DNA from: Calliopum simillimum
Taxonomy: Eukaryota > Arthropoda > Insecta > Diptera > Lauxaniidae
Length of the DNA: 64,000 bases
NCBI GenBank assembly: GCA_951812925.1
Contig: OX638370.1
Coordinates: 79,466,004 to 79,530,003 of the forward strand
Direction of reading: 5' to 3'
This document shows, one piece after another, positions 37,036 through 48,722 of the stretch (the first letter of the stretch is position 1; each line of letters starts with the position of its first letter). The notes under the pieces are model-generated. The model saw only the letters and a program-made list of their open reading frames with translations. It did not search any database and was not told where the DNA came from. A program made the translations under genes and the position numbers.

Positions 37036-38019
37036 TAATTTTTCTGACATTAGGAAATGAGATCTGATGAGGAAGTACTAGCACAGAGAACTAGAAGTCG
37101 TCACCTCTGAAGCAAAAAAAAAAAATGGTCTCTTTGAAAAAACATTTATATATCATACTTTAAGATACCGAAGATACGTATATGCCAATAAATGTTAATG
37201 CGCACCCGCTACGTTCGCCCAGATTGAGAGAAGATTGAAATATGTATTATCAACCTATTAGGTCCACAACTTTGTCTCTGTATCAATTTGAAGATTTCCC
37301 TTGTATAACTTTGTATAATTTGGCAATCCCAGTATAGGCTCATAAAGCTGTAGCTTAAATAAATTTTTAATCAAGCTTTTATCTTATCTCTACTTCATTT
37401 CGAAATCAATTTTACCAACCGCAAAATTCATCTTGAATTTTATCCCAATTGTAAATATTGGGATGGTAAATATCTCAAAAATTTATTTGACCTTATCTTG
37501 TGATTTTCCTTTCAAAATTCTCTTCCAATTTAATATCACTTTATTGCATTGGTATTTGTTTCTTTCTCTCCTATTCAATTCTATTAAAATAAATTTGTAT
37601 ATTTTATGAATCACGTTGTAGCAATTTGAATAAATCCCAAAGGATCGTATTAAAGAAACACAAAAAATTTTTTTAAGCCACATCGTCGGAAGCAGCGGCT
37701 TTGTATACTCATACGTTCCTCATTTGCATGTCATTTTCAGTAAATATCACAAAGGATTAAACAAAAATTCAAAAGCAGGAAAAGAAAATATAAATATGTA
37801 GGTAAGTATGTATATAAGCATATATAATACAGATGCACAAAAACAAATGTGATAGTTTTCAAGGGATATTTCAAATAGTATGCTGAAGGCGTCTGAGTAT
37901 AACACTTAAATGCTTAAATATTTTTAATAATTTGCTTTGAATTGCGATTCAAGTCCAAATACCGCAAGTGTAGAACATCTGGAATTATAACTAAGTAGTA
38001 AGGGTGCAATCTGTGGCCT
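37036..38019. other. AT-rich non-coding DNA
   Basis: Nothing recognised. Confidence 0.4.
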
Positions 38020-38027
38020 AGACAAAT

Positions 38028-38495
38028 TAGTGATGAGCAAAATTAGTCTTGGTCTTGCGTCTTGTTCTTGGTCTTGCTAATTTTGCGAGACCAAGACCAA
38101 GACCAAGATGCTGATATTTTTCCAAGACCAAGACCAAGACTGCTATGGTCTTGGTCTTGGTCTTGCTCACGATAATTGTCAAGACCAAGACTGCTTTTCA
38201 GTCTTGCTAATTTATAGTTAAAAGTTGTTTCACGCCCGTTTTGAAGAAAAAATCATCTCTCGATTTGAATTTTGGCATCTTAAAAACCCAACTGCTTTGG
38301 AAAAATATGGTTCTGAATACTCAATATCTCTGAAAATTTTTTCAAGACCAAGACCAAGACTGAGACCAAGACTTAATGAGCAAGATCAAGACCAAGACTC
38401 AATATCAAAATCAAGACCAAGACCAAGACTCAATGTGCAAGAACAAGACCAAGACTGCTATAGTCTTGGTCTTGGTCTTGGTTTGCTCATCACTA
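38028..38495. mobile_element. hAT-type MITE filled with AAGACC repeats
   Basis: TIRs TAGTGATGAGCAAA (38028-38041) and TTTGCTCATCACTA (38482-38495) are perfect. An identical 8-bp TSD, AGACAAAT, flanks them (38020-38027 and 38496-38503). An 8-bp TSD and a TAGTG start fit the hAT superfamily. Both halves carry arrays of AAGACC-type hexamers in inverted orientation (CTTGGT on one side, ACCAAG on the other), so the element can fold on itself. Arg-Pro and Gln-Asp rich translations are artefacts. A complete-looking, recent insertion. Confidence 0.92.
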
Positions 38496-38503
38496 AGACA
38501 AAT

Positions 38504-39069
38504 ACGTACTACCTTACGACATATTATGTAATAGTAAAAGTTCGCATGAAAATCATGACTATACCTTAATATTATCTTGTTAATGCAGCATTTAGAAGTA
38601 CATTATACCGTATCAGAAAAAAAGTCCACCATAAACCATTGACCCCGATGCATTTTTGCAAGGCGATTTCTTCAAAAAAAATTTATTTTTTTTGACTTAA
38701 CGTAGGGGTCGCCCATTAACCTTTTTCGATATCCATCGAAGTCCACGGTGCACTATTGAACCTATACATTTTTGCTAGGAGTTTTTGAAAATTTTGTTTT
38801 TTTTTCTTTGAGCGAATTTAGGGGTCACATATTAATATTTTTTGTCATATTTTCGGTATTTACAGTCCAATCTTAAAGTGATTTGTAATTCCAATTTTTA
38901 AAATTTCTATTTATCAGGTCTGTTCCATAATCCGTGTGGTTTCAATTACTTTTCATTTGGAAGGCTTTTTCTATATCCTAAACGGTTACTTTTTCGGTAA
39001 TGTAAATCAATATTATTTGTAGAACCTGTAATTCTCCACAAAAAAGATTCTGATACTTTTTATCTTCGG
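38504..39069. other. AT-rich spacer
   Basis: No feature recognised apart from two similar TTTTTGCAAGG/TTTTTGCTAGG phrases near 38654 and 38770, each followed by a GGGGTC motif: an old local duplication. Confidence 0.4.
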
Positions 39070-39590
39070 ATTCACTCAGTTTTTTCTCAGAGTTTGAATT
39101 TATAGTTCTTAGTATTTGATTGAAATTTGGTTGAATTATCTCAAAAAATGTTTTCAGTATAGCGTTTTGAAGCTTTTGAGAGGTGCCACGCCCTCTTGTC
39201 CGAATTCGCCTTGTTTTTGCTCAGAGCTTGCGCTTACAATTCGTAGTATTTATGTGTATCTTGGTTGAATTATCGTGAAAAATACACAAAAAAGTTGCAT
39301 TTTGAATATATTTTTTGTATGAGCGGTAGGCGTGTCCGTTGACCGATATCGCTCATTTTGAATCCTCCGAGCTAACTTTGACGACAGAGGCAGTGCACCA
39401 AAATTCATTGAATTATCTTGCTTAGTTTTCTCAGAAAATGTATTTCCATACACAGCCAGCTAGCCAGCCAGCCAGACAGACGGACATGGCTCTATCGACT
39501 CAGGAAGTGACGCTGATCAAGAATATATATACTTTTCTATATCTGTCACGCCTCCTTTTCTGCGTTACAAACGGAAGGATAAAGTGAACA
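39070..39590 (-). repeat. Family A repeat copy A4
   Basis: Minus-oriented copy with GGTGCCACGCCCTCTTGTCC, GGTAGGCGTGTCCGTTGACC, ACAGACGGACATGGCT and CTGTCACGCCTCC, cut off at AAAGTGAACA where the degenerate mariner begins. Its TTGATATCG-type phrase supplies the undisturbed wording for the solo-LTR site in copy A2. Confidence 0.75.
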
Positions 39591-39597
39591 CATGTGC

Positions 39598-40390
39598 AAC
39601 ACATGATGTGCACCATCGACCTTCGAAGCCCACTATTGCCAATTCCAGCCTCAAAGTTGAGTCTTAGTTTACGTAATTGGTTGATATGCGACTGTATAGA
39701 CCACATCTAGCACTTAGTGAGGCGTATGTTGCGCCTGTAGCGTAGTGTGGCGGAAGACCGTAACCATTCGATTCGACGTCGTGCACACTTTTTGGCCTCT
39801 ACTATGCAACAACTTGGTTCAAAGGCTAAACAAATCCAACTCTTTTTAGAATTGAAGCTGCTAAACTTGAATTTGCGCTTTAATTTCCGCTGTTTTCGCT
39901 CCGAATTTATTTCAGTGACGAGGCACATTTCTGGCTCAATGCATAAGTCAATAAAGAAACCTGCCGCATTTGGTCTGATGAGCAACCTGAAGAGATTCTC
40001 GAGCTAACGTTACATCGACAAAAATACACTATTTGGTGTAGTTTTAGGGCGGGTGGAATCATCGGCTCATATTTTTTAAAAATGAGGCCAGAAAAATCAT
40101 AACTAAGTATCAACGGTGAGCGCTACCGCAGCATGAAAACGGATTTTTTTTGTCTAAAACGGATGCCCGTGATGTTGGCGACAATTAGTTTCAGCAATAA
40201 GGTGCTACGGCACACATAATGCGCGAAACAATCGCTTTATTTAGAAATCATTTTGGTAACCACCTAATTTCGCGTTTTGGATTTGTCAACTGGCCGCCTA
40301 GATCGTGTGATATTACACATTTAGATTTCTAAAAACTAGTTTTGGAATATTGTCTTTCGTCCTACTGGGTTCATTTAAATAAAACAACCT
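39598..40390 (+). pseudogene. Degenerate rosa-type mariner transposase, copy 1
   Basis: Scattered over three frames: a basic patch at about 39750-39830; then, from about 39915, a stretch reading SDEAHFWLNA, a stop, VNKETCRIWSDEQPEEI, TIWCSFRAGGIIGSYF and further stops. The SDEAHFWLN block matches SDETHFWLNG in the copy at 47967, and GGIIGSYF matches GGIIGPYF. Only the first catalytic Asp region is recognisable. The C-terminal part is a series of stops with a TACTGGGTTC tail. No TIRs found. Non-functional. Confidence 0.7.
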
Positions 40391-42026
40391 AATCAAATGA
40401 TACTCATACGTTAATGTTGTGCGGAATCAAATATTCTTAATTAATATAATGCTCATAATTATGAAGAAAAATTATGCGGTGCTCAACGTAGTTATCTATG
40501 TCATCCTGTTTAATGTCGCACTAGACGGTAGCTCCTTCGCCCCTCCTCCCCCAGCTGTGCCATTGACACACTGTCAACACCATAGATGCAAGGCATAAAT
40601 GACATCCAAAATTCAGATTGGTCTCTCACTCAAATGTTGCCTTCACTTCTCGAAAGTGTGAGAATGATATGCACCTGTTATGTGGTATTTTAGTTACCCT
40701 ATTGGGTTGCCACAAACCCTAAATGGTTCAGTGGATTCAGTTGTCACAACTTTGCCAAATGTGAAATTAATCGATTGGTAAATGATTTGCGATTTCCATG
40801 CGTTACCGACGTGGCACGCAAGTGTGTGTCGTCCTTTGCCGGTCTGACGACACTTTTGCCGACATCCTGTTGATGTCGTCTGTCACCGTCGAATAATTTA
40901 TTGATGAAGTGCCTTATTAAACCCTACATTAAACACGATATATAGCGCATTGGATTTGAAGATTCATTGTTAAATATTTAAGGATTTCTTAAATAAGATG
41001 TCCCCCGTCACTCAAAGTTATGTCTCATTTTCATTTTCGAAATTTCAGGACGTTAACATCACAACAGTATTTTCAAGGATAATTAAGTATTTGAATAAAT
41101 TGAATGAGTTGCACATTTTTAAGTGATTTGCTTGGCAAAAAGGAGCGTATGCTCTCTAAGTTATGTATATTTTGTACAACAAGTTATTCGGGTATGGACG
41201 CGGGATGGATGAGCCGTTGCTACACAAATGCGCGCGTAAAGAAGATGTAGCCATCAATTTACGGTGGAAACACTTAAAATTTGATGTTGGCAACGCGTAG
41301 AATTTTTTAGTTTCGTGTGAAAAATATCAAACGTCGCAGCGTGAACGCTCGCTAAATGTGCTGGAATGAATGGTGGACGTATACCTCAAGTGAATAGGTA
41401 ATTGGGATGCAGAATGTTGTTGTGTGTCTCAATTTTCGTTAGTTTGGTATAAAGAAAGAGAAAGGAAGATGGAAAAAACTGATGTAAAATGAATTAATTT
41501 AAAATTTCTTTATATTTTGTTTTTGTAGCTGGAGGATATTTCTTTGCTTAAATTTGAAGTAAATCTCTGTTTAGCGAGATTAGCGGAAATTTCCAAGGTT
41601 TTGTAGTAATCATGTTATTCGTATAAGAAAATTAGGGATTAACTTATTCTTGAGGTCCTTGGCAGCCTAATTGTGTATGTATGCATGTATGCGTATTAAA
41701 GCCGCACCTGTTAAGACATTTCAATTAGGGATTATTATCTGCTTCAAGTGGATACAACAATGTTGTTAAATTTTTCATGATGATGATAATGATTATGCTG
41801 ATGTCAATTATCACAAATGCAAGAAAAGTAAACTGTTTTTCTATTTTAAAAGATGAATAACAATATAATAAAGCATTCACGGAAAGAAAAGTTATAAAAA
41901 AATTACCAGAAAATTACATCTCTAAGAGTTTTTACTGTGTACGATCAGGAAACACTATGCAAAGGAATAGCATTTTTGCCTGCGCATTTATTGTGATTCG
42001 TATTAATTTTTCGTAACTTGTTTATA
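40391..42026. other. Non-coding DNA
   Basis: No gene recognised; somewhat GC-richer at 40530-40900. Could be unique host sequence. Confidence 0.45.
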
Positions 42027-42285
42027 CAGCGTGCATTGCATAAGGTTACGAAGCTTCTGGGAAGTGATAGAGGAGGCCTAGACTAACAAAAAATTGCACC
42101 TTTAAAGTTGATATATTAATTTTTTTCTCGATTTTTTGACTTTGGCAGACACTTTAGTATGAAAAAAGTCCTATTAACATACCCTTTTATAATTTTGTTT
42201 GAAATCCAGGATAAAATTCCTTTAATTCGGTACTACATTTCTTATACCAAATTTTTGATTTGAAGTCCGAATAAAATACTTTTAT
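42027..42285 (+). repeat. Partial copy of foldback B arm
   Basis: CAGCGTGCATTGCATAAGGT, TACGAAGCTTCTGGGAAGTG, ACTAACAAAAAATTGCACC and then directly CTTTAAAGTTGATATA match the arm of 23607-24520. It lacks about 190 bp of the arm between TTGCAC and CTTTAAAG, and has no facing arm. Confidence 0.7.
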
Positions 42286-42366
42286 GTGACAACTCACGTG
42301 TTATGCACAGTGAACGTAAATGTGTGCATCGTAACGGCAAGGCGTCTATGCAACGGCATTTAAGTA

Positions 42367-43600
42367 CGCTTAACTTTTTTATTAATGAAAGTTCCTCCAA
42401 TTTTTTTTCACAGAAATGTTATGCAGATTTCGGAGAGCAATTCTGTGTAAAAATTTTGTTTCTATTTATGGGTAGGTACTGCTTTAATATCTATTTGTTT
42501 ATTTAAAAGTGCATTATTTATAAGAAATTTTAAAAAATTTTTATGAAAAGACGTAGGGGAATGTATCCGGATATGAAACACCTCCGGGTATGAGACAGTC
42601 GATTTTTTCTATGATGCAAAATTAATATTGCCAATCTGACTACTGTCGAACTATCCTCTTACTATGACCAAGTTTTTAAGCCAACACCGAAGTGAAAAGA
42701 TCTATCGCTTATTTAAGTTCTACACCTCAGGTCGCAACTCGACTGTAAAAAGTTTTTTATGATCTGTTTCAAAGTGTTATATTTTGGATTTAATCAACTG
42801 GAAATGGGAAGTGTCATGCGTTAGTGTTTTATATCTTTTTTGTGATACGATTTGGGCTTGTGCAAATATAAATGGTTAAAACATTCTATTTTGGCTTTTC
42901 TTAAAAAGTGCCATGTATCCGGATATGAGACACATCATGTATCCGGATATGAGACAACTTTTTTTTCGAACCCAAATCGTGTGCAACTGTCAAATATCGA
43001 CATTTATGTAATGATTCATGTGTTAACGTAAAGTTATTGTGTTTTTATTTCGTAGCCGGATACAAAATTTGTAACAATATGGACATTTTTTCTTTCGAAC
43101 TAAAATCTAGTGCAACTATCAAATATCAATATTAATGTAACGAATAATGAATAAAAGTTTGTGTTAACACACAGTCATGGAGTCTTTATTTCATATTTTC
43201 TGATTTTCATTGCATTTTTCTAGGTGTCTCATACTCGGATACAAATTTTAAATTGCTAAAAAAAAAGTACTTCAGAAGAAAGTTGTGTGCATTTCTTACC
43301 TTTTGAACGATATATAAAACTCTTGAAACGGTTTGACCAGTAAAAAGTTATGGCTTAAAAACAAAACCCGTCTTATACCCGGATACATTCCCTTACATAA
43401 AAATTCACATGCATATAACTTTAAAAAAATTTAAAACCTTTAATAGAAAAAAATATAAGGCAATAATCCTGTTCAAAAACTCTTCAAAGAACCACCAAAA
43501 AAGTTTGAGTTGAGCAAGCTAGTTTTTACTGTGTCCGTTTCAAAAAATTTAACTCATTGTTCTTTTGATGTTTGCTGTAAGGTTCAGTAATTTATATTGG
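42367..43600. repeat. Family J repeat (locus 2), split by MITE-2
   Basis: 42367-42553 and 43396-43600 match the two parts of family J at 5488-5755 and 7207-7430. Here the interruption is the 838-bp TA-flanked element; at locus 1 it is family A. The two loci are split at different places by unrelated elements. Confidence 0.6.
42556..43393. mobile_element. Non-autonomous TA-flanked TIR element (MITE-2)
   Basis: Left end TA then GGGGAATGTATCCGGATATG; right end the complement of AGGGAATGTATCCGGGTATA, followed by TA. The TIR core (ATGTATCCGGATATGAGACA) recurs at about 42911 and 42939, and a diverged inverted copy (GTCTCATACTCGGATACAAA) at about 43225. Two ACATTAATGT-type regions with CAACTGTCAAATATCGACAT and CAACTATCAAATATCAATAT form an internal direct duplication (about 42975 and 43113). 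No ORF. Same length class, termini (GGGGAA) and architecture as MITE-1. Confidence 0.8.
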
Positions 43601-43659
43601 GTCGTTGCGACCAGTAGTCTAAAGAATTCCTTATGTTCGGCATAAGTTCAGTTCATTAT

Positions 43660-44300
43660 TATACCCAACACCCAGGGTATATTCTCTTGTCCTTCCGTTT
43701 GTAACGCAGAAAAGAAGGCGTGGTGGGTATGGAAAATTATACATATTCTTGATCAGCGTCAGCGCTTGAGTCGATATAGCCATGTTCGTCTGTCTGTCCG
43801 TCTAGCTGGCTGGCTGACTGTCTGTGGAAATATTTTTCACGGAAAAACTAAGCAGGGTAATTCAATGAAATTTGAACCTATGCCTCCGTTTTCAAAGTTA
43901 GCTCGACTTATTGAAAATGAGCGAAATCGGTCAATGGACAGACCTACCGCCCATACAAAAAATGTATTTAAAATGCAAATTTAGGAGTATTTTTCACCAC
44001 AATGCAACCGTTATACAAACAAATGCTAAGGACAAGCTCAGAGAAGAAACTAGACAAAATCGGACAAGAAGGCGTGGCACCTCTCATATAAGCAAAAGCT
44101 TCAAAATGCTATACTGAAAACATTTTTTGAGATAATCCAACCAAATTTCACTCAGACACTGAGAACACTAAGTATAAGATCTGAGCAAAAGTAATGTGAA
44201 TTCGAAAAAAAAATCATTTCCCGTACAACAAAATTTTGAAAATGCTTCAGGTAGGGTATTAAATGTTTGGCCAGGCTAAAGGTAACACCCTTACTAGTTA
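43660..44300 (+). repeat. Family A repeat, longest copy A5
   Basis: Runs from TATACCCAACACCCAGGGTA to ACACCCTTACTAGTTA, about 640 bp. It includes AGTCGATATAGCCATGTTCG, GGACAGACCTACCGCCCAT and GGCGTGGCACCTCTCATATA. The best full-length representative of the family in the window. Its 72-codon frame is not shared by A3 in intact form. Confidence 0.8.
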
Positions 44301-44372
44301 TACTTGGTTTCACCGACTTCGGCTGCATTTAGGTAAGGTTACAAGTGAAACTGGTAACGTGTTGCATAAAAA

Positions 44373-44800
44373 AACTAGTAAGGGTGTAACCTTTGGCCTG
44401 GCCAAACATTAAATACTCAACACTGCAGTATTATGAAAATGTTGCTTATATGGGAGGTGCCACGCCCATTTGTCCTATTTTTACCCAATTTTTGTTGAAA
44501 GCTTGCATTTATAATTCTTAGTGTCTGAGTCAAATTTGGTTGGATTTTTTCGAAAAACGCTTTCAGTATAGCTTTTTGAAGCTTTTGCTTATATGGGAGG
44601 TGCCACGTTCTCTTGTCCGAATTTGTCCAGTTCTTTCTCAGAGCTTGCGCTTACAATTTGTAGTATTTATGTGTATTTTGGTTGCATTGTCGTGAAATAT
44701 ACTCCTAAAGTTTCATTTTGAATATATTTTTTGTATGGGTGGTAGGCGTGGCCGTTGACTGATTTTGTTCATTATCAATCTCTCGAGCAGAGTACCAAAT
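44373..44800 (-). repeat. Family A repeat copy A6, inverted to A5
   Basis: Starts AACTAGTAAGGGTGTAACCT, facing the same end of A5 across about 70 bp. Continues with GGGAGGTGCCACGCCCATTT and a second GGGAGGTGCCACGTTC phrase, then stops near GGCGTGGCCGTTGACTG, lacking the distal third. Confidence 0.75.
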
Positions 44801-47404
44801 GTAAAAATTTTGTGGTCCCAACATATTGAAAAATTACACCCAGTGGGTCAAAATGAAAAAAAACTGATTTTTTGCAACTTTGGCGGCTTCTACCGCTCGA
44901 AAAATCAATTTATGGATACCACGTATCAGATCAAAAATATGTAAAATTTTTTTCTGTGCGACAAATAGGAAACGAGATAAATCGAATCAAAAATAATTCA
45001 AGATGGCGGCTGAAGCGCAGGGGGGACGAGGTCACCTTTTTGGTTTTAGGCCTCTACAGTGGTCTTAGAAACATTAGGCAAAAAAATTGCAGTGCGCAAT
45101 TTTTTCTAGGTCATCATACAATTTGACTGTTCTAAATATTTTTTCTTACAATGTCGGAAAACTCTAAAAAAATTTAAGATGCTGGCATGGTTATTTTTAT
45201 AAAGCAGTATATAATTTATAACTATTTCCACTTTTTTTAAATTATAAAAATTTTCTTGCCATGTAGAAAACAGAAATCTAAACCTTATAAATAGCCGCTT
45301 ACTATGAATGTACACAGTCAAAATATCATCTTTGCTACTTAAGCAACTCAAGTGCTTACATATTTCCTGTTGTTTTTTTCTTTTCTGCACTTGAACACAT
45401 GTTTCATTTTCTGCTCAGAAGACTCTTCAGACAAATTGTGTACAAATTAATAAAAATTTAAAAATTGGAATTGAAAGCCACCGAGTAGAGGATTCGAGCT
45501 TGGGCCTCTCCACGCAGCGCAAGTCCTTAGACCGATACACTATAGTTTGCTCTTCTTCAAAGTCGACACAATTGATACACAATTGGACCACTTTTGGTAC
45601 TAAGGACGGATAATGCATTCCATTTCGACCATTTTTGATACAATTGATAATTTAAGTGAATTAATTCTGGTTTTAGGTGTAGTTCGTCTTGGTCTACTTA
45701 CAAAATAACTAGGCCAAAGATGGGACTATTGTTTCCACCGATCCTACATGGAATTTTTTTACGTTCAAAAATTTGGCTCGTTTCTATTTCAACTGTTTTT
45801 TGGCTCAAATTTCGTTTATTATAAAATTTTAATTTTTTTTATAATAACTTGAAAGCCATAAATGTTTGCCTATAATTTGTTACATTTTTGTAATCAAAAT
45901 TGCGAATTTAATGAAAATTGGTACCTATTTTGAAAAAAAGCTTCGATCTCACCCCAACTTTGTATGGAAGGTAGCCGTTCTGTAGATGGATTTTGTTTAA
46001 AACCATACGTTTTTATTGTTTTAACCCATGAAATACTTGACCAAAATTTTAAGACACAAATGGTTCCACTGTGTGCCGGTGAAATGTAACCAAGAGTCTA
46101 GGATATTGTTATTATATTCTGTATTAGTGGTTGGTTTTTTTTTTTCTTCGTTCTTTCCAAAAATAACAATAATCAAAATTTAATTCCTTATAATCATGAC
46201 ATTATTACATGAAAAGAAAATTGCCTTCGCTGGACTAATTTGATTTAAAAAATCAATAAAAATTATTTTTAACTTCTTTCATTAGAAGCAATATGTTTCA
46301 ATGTAGTACATTAATACTCAATACATCAATATGGATGGCGTTCGTTATGAGTACAAAGCAACCTGTGTCCTTATAAAATAAATTTCAATTATCTATAAGC
46401 TGAAAAATCACATCCTTTTGAAATAAATTTAATCTTCATCCATTGGGACACAAGTGAACAATACACAAACTACTTAATGTTTCCCACTGGATAATACCTA
46501 GGACAATGCAAGAGAAAACAAAATCAAGCGCTACGAAAGATATTGGAACACAGCGGAAGTAAATGATGGTACAAAACTATTAAAGGAACCGGAAATTGAA
46601 GTAAAAGTAAAGCCAGAGAGAGATTACTTCAAACCGCTGCTGTAGCAAAAGTAGTGGAACAAAAGTGAAATAAGAAAGAAAGCGATAGGGGTAGAAAACC
46701 AGCAAAAAACAAAAAATGAAAAAAAGTTTCTATTTGAGTGAAGGTTGACATGAAGAATATCAATGATATATGTTTGTGGTGACATGTGACATTTTTAAAA
46801 ATCACAAAAAAAAAAAAATCTAAAAATATGTTCTTCAGGCAAAAGAAAAAAACTTAAAGTCAATTGCGCTCTTAAATTTTCATGCAGGAAGAGGATATGG
46901 AAAACAAAATATAAAAAATATGTATGTTTGTATATGGATAAAAGAATAATGACGTCAACCACAACATTTTATTTAGATACGTGTGTGGGGGCATCGTAGG
47001 GAAAATAACACGTTGTTAAAGTATGCAATTTGTGCGATAAGAAAAACAAAGTAGTGCACAGTACAGCGATGACAACCAAAGTGTTGACAAATAAATAAAA
47101 ACTGATTTCAAAATATGTAGAAAGTAATTTTCAAAGTCAAAAAAAAAATTTTCCAGAATGCATTTTCCCTGCACAATTAATAAACGATTAACTTTATACA
47201 TATTACTTTTCGGACATTCTGTACCTAGCGTAAAAAATTTGATAATTTATTTTCAAATGTACCGATTTGATAAAATTACTAGTGGCTGTACTTACAGTTA
47301 ACACAAGAAACTATTTTGGAGCGTTAAATATTAAATTTGATGCGAAATCTAAAATTTGGAATGGAATGACAGCGAAATTTCAAATATTTCTCTGTTAAAC
47401 ACAG
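44801..47404. other. AT-rich non-coding DNA
   Basis: No gene recognised. Near 44870-45035 is a stretch with AAGATGGCGGCTGAAGCG wording of dispersed-repeat type. A possible tRNA-like segment lies at 45480-45560. Purine-rich sequence near 46590-46740. Confidence 0.45.
45480..45560 (-). other. tRNA-like degenerate sequence or SINE head
   Basis: On the minus strand, TAGTGTATCGGTCTAAGG resembles a pol III A box, and about 40 nt later AAGCTCGAATCCTC resembles a B box. The spacing fits a class II tRNA. No intact cloverleaf is evident and no SINE body was delimited. Isolated B-box-like phrases also occur near 31016 (GATTCGAACC), 52579 (GATTTGAACC) and 61477 (GTTCGAAC), all on the complementary strand. 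Confidence 0.3.
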
Positions 47405-48722
47405 CTAAAGGGTGATCCAATACGCGGTTTCTTTTCCAACTGTGTTGCTTTGACAGCTGTTATGTGTCAAATGGGTTGTCCATATGACGTTTGTGTTCAG
47501 TATTCAATACGACTCAATGATGAATAGAATTACTCCTGAACAATGTTTATTAATTGTAGAAACTTACTACCAAAATCACTCATCAGTAAGAGAATGTTAT
47601 ACAGTTTTTCAACATCATTTTGGTCGTTATCAGCGTCCAACTGAGCGCACTACTCGTAACACCATTACCAGATTTTGAAGCAATTTTACACTATTGGACA
47701 TATATAATTCAACTAGAGTCCATAGACCCCGTAATTTAGAGAATATTGCTGCAGTATCAGAGAGTGTCCGTGAAAACCATGAAAAATCCATTCGTCGCCA
47801 ATCTCAGGCTTTGGGCATCTCTTATGGATCATTGTGGCGTATCTTGAAGGCCTATAAAATACAGCTCGCATAAGAATTGAAGCCAGATGATCTTGGTGTA
47901 CGTTTTAATTTCGGCTTATCGACCTTATAACAACTTCAAATTGATCCATTATGTTATCGATAAATTGTGTTCAGCGACGAAACTCATTTCTGGTTGAACG
48001 GCTACGTTAACAAACAAAATTGCCGTATTTGGGCCGCTGAACAACCAGAAGCAATCCAACAGCTTCCAATGTATCCTGATAAATGTACTGTTTGGTGTGG
48101 TTTATGGGCAGGAGGCATCATCGGACCGTATTTCTTCAAAAATGCAGATGGAACCCATGTTACGGTCAATAGTGCTCGCAACAGAGCAATGATCAATGAA
48201 TTTTTGTTGCCAAAAAATGCAGGATAGCTGACCTCTGGTTTCAACAGGATGGCGCAACATGCCATACAGCCGGACAAACAATCGCTTTATTGAGGGAAAT
48301 GTTCGATGAAACATCATCTCAAGAAATGCTCCTGTTAATTGGCCACCAAGATCATGTGATTTGACGCCATTGGATTACTTTCTTTGGGAATATGTTAAAA
48401 TATTTGTTTATGTCGACATACCCAAAACTCTTGACGCTTTGGAAACCAACATACTCGTTACGATTAAAACAGTCGTTTACTTTAAATTGACCGTACTGAG
48501 TCGGTTATTCTTATTGTGTATTAACATACTCGTGTTATTCAAGCAATGCCGCCCGATATGCTCGAAAGAGTTGTCGAAAATTGGACCCACAGAATGAACC
48601 TTTTGGGAACTAGTAGTGGGCAACATTTGAACAAAATAATTATTAAACATTGAGTAATAGGAACCAAACTATCATTCCAAATAAAGATTTGCATCACTAC
48701 ATTGATTTTTATGTATTTTATA
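47405..48722 (+). pseudogene. rosa-type (DD41D) mariner transposase, broken
   Basis: Order of blocks: an N-terminal helix-turn-helix region (47517-47678, ITPEQCLLIVETYYQNHSSV); a middle part (about 47713-47870) with SIRRQSQALGISYGSLWRIL; the first catalytic block FSDETHFWLNGYVNKQNCRI (from 47970) with GGIIGPYFF; FQQDGATCHTA (about 48237-48270); DLTPLDYFLWEYVK (from about 48357); and a C-terminus MPPDMLERVVENWTHRM ending at a stop near 48652. All three catalytic Asp codons survive, but four or more stops or frameshifts separate them. The second and third Asp codons are 122 nt apart, 41 residues if one base has been lost. That matches the DD41D rosa group described in Ceratitis. The left end near GGGTGATCCAATACGCGG may be a TIR; its partner was not found. 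Confidence 0.85.

Noticed and set aside
38225..38569. 114-codon frame with Arg-Pro and Gln-Asp repeats
   Set aside because: Produced by AAGACC-type hexamers within a MITE with perfect TIRs; the frame also runs across the element edge.
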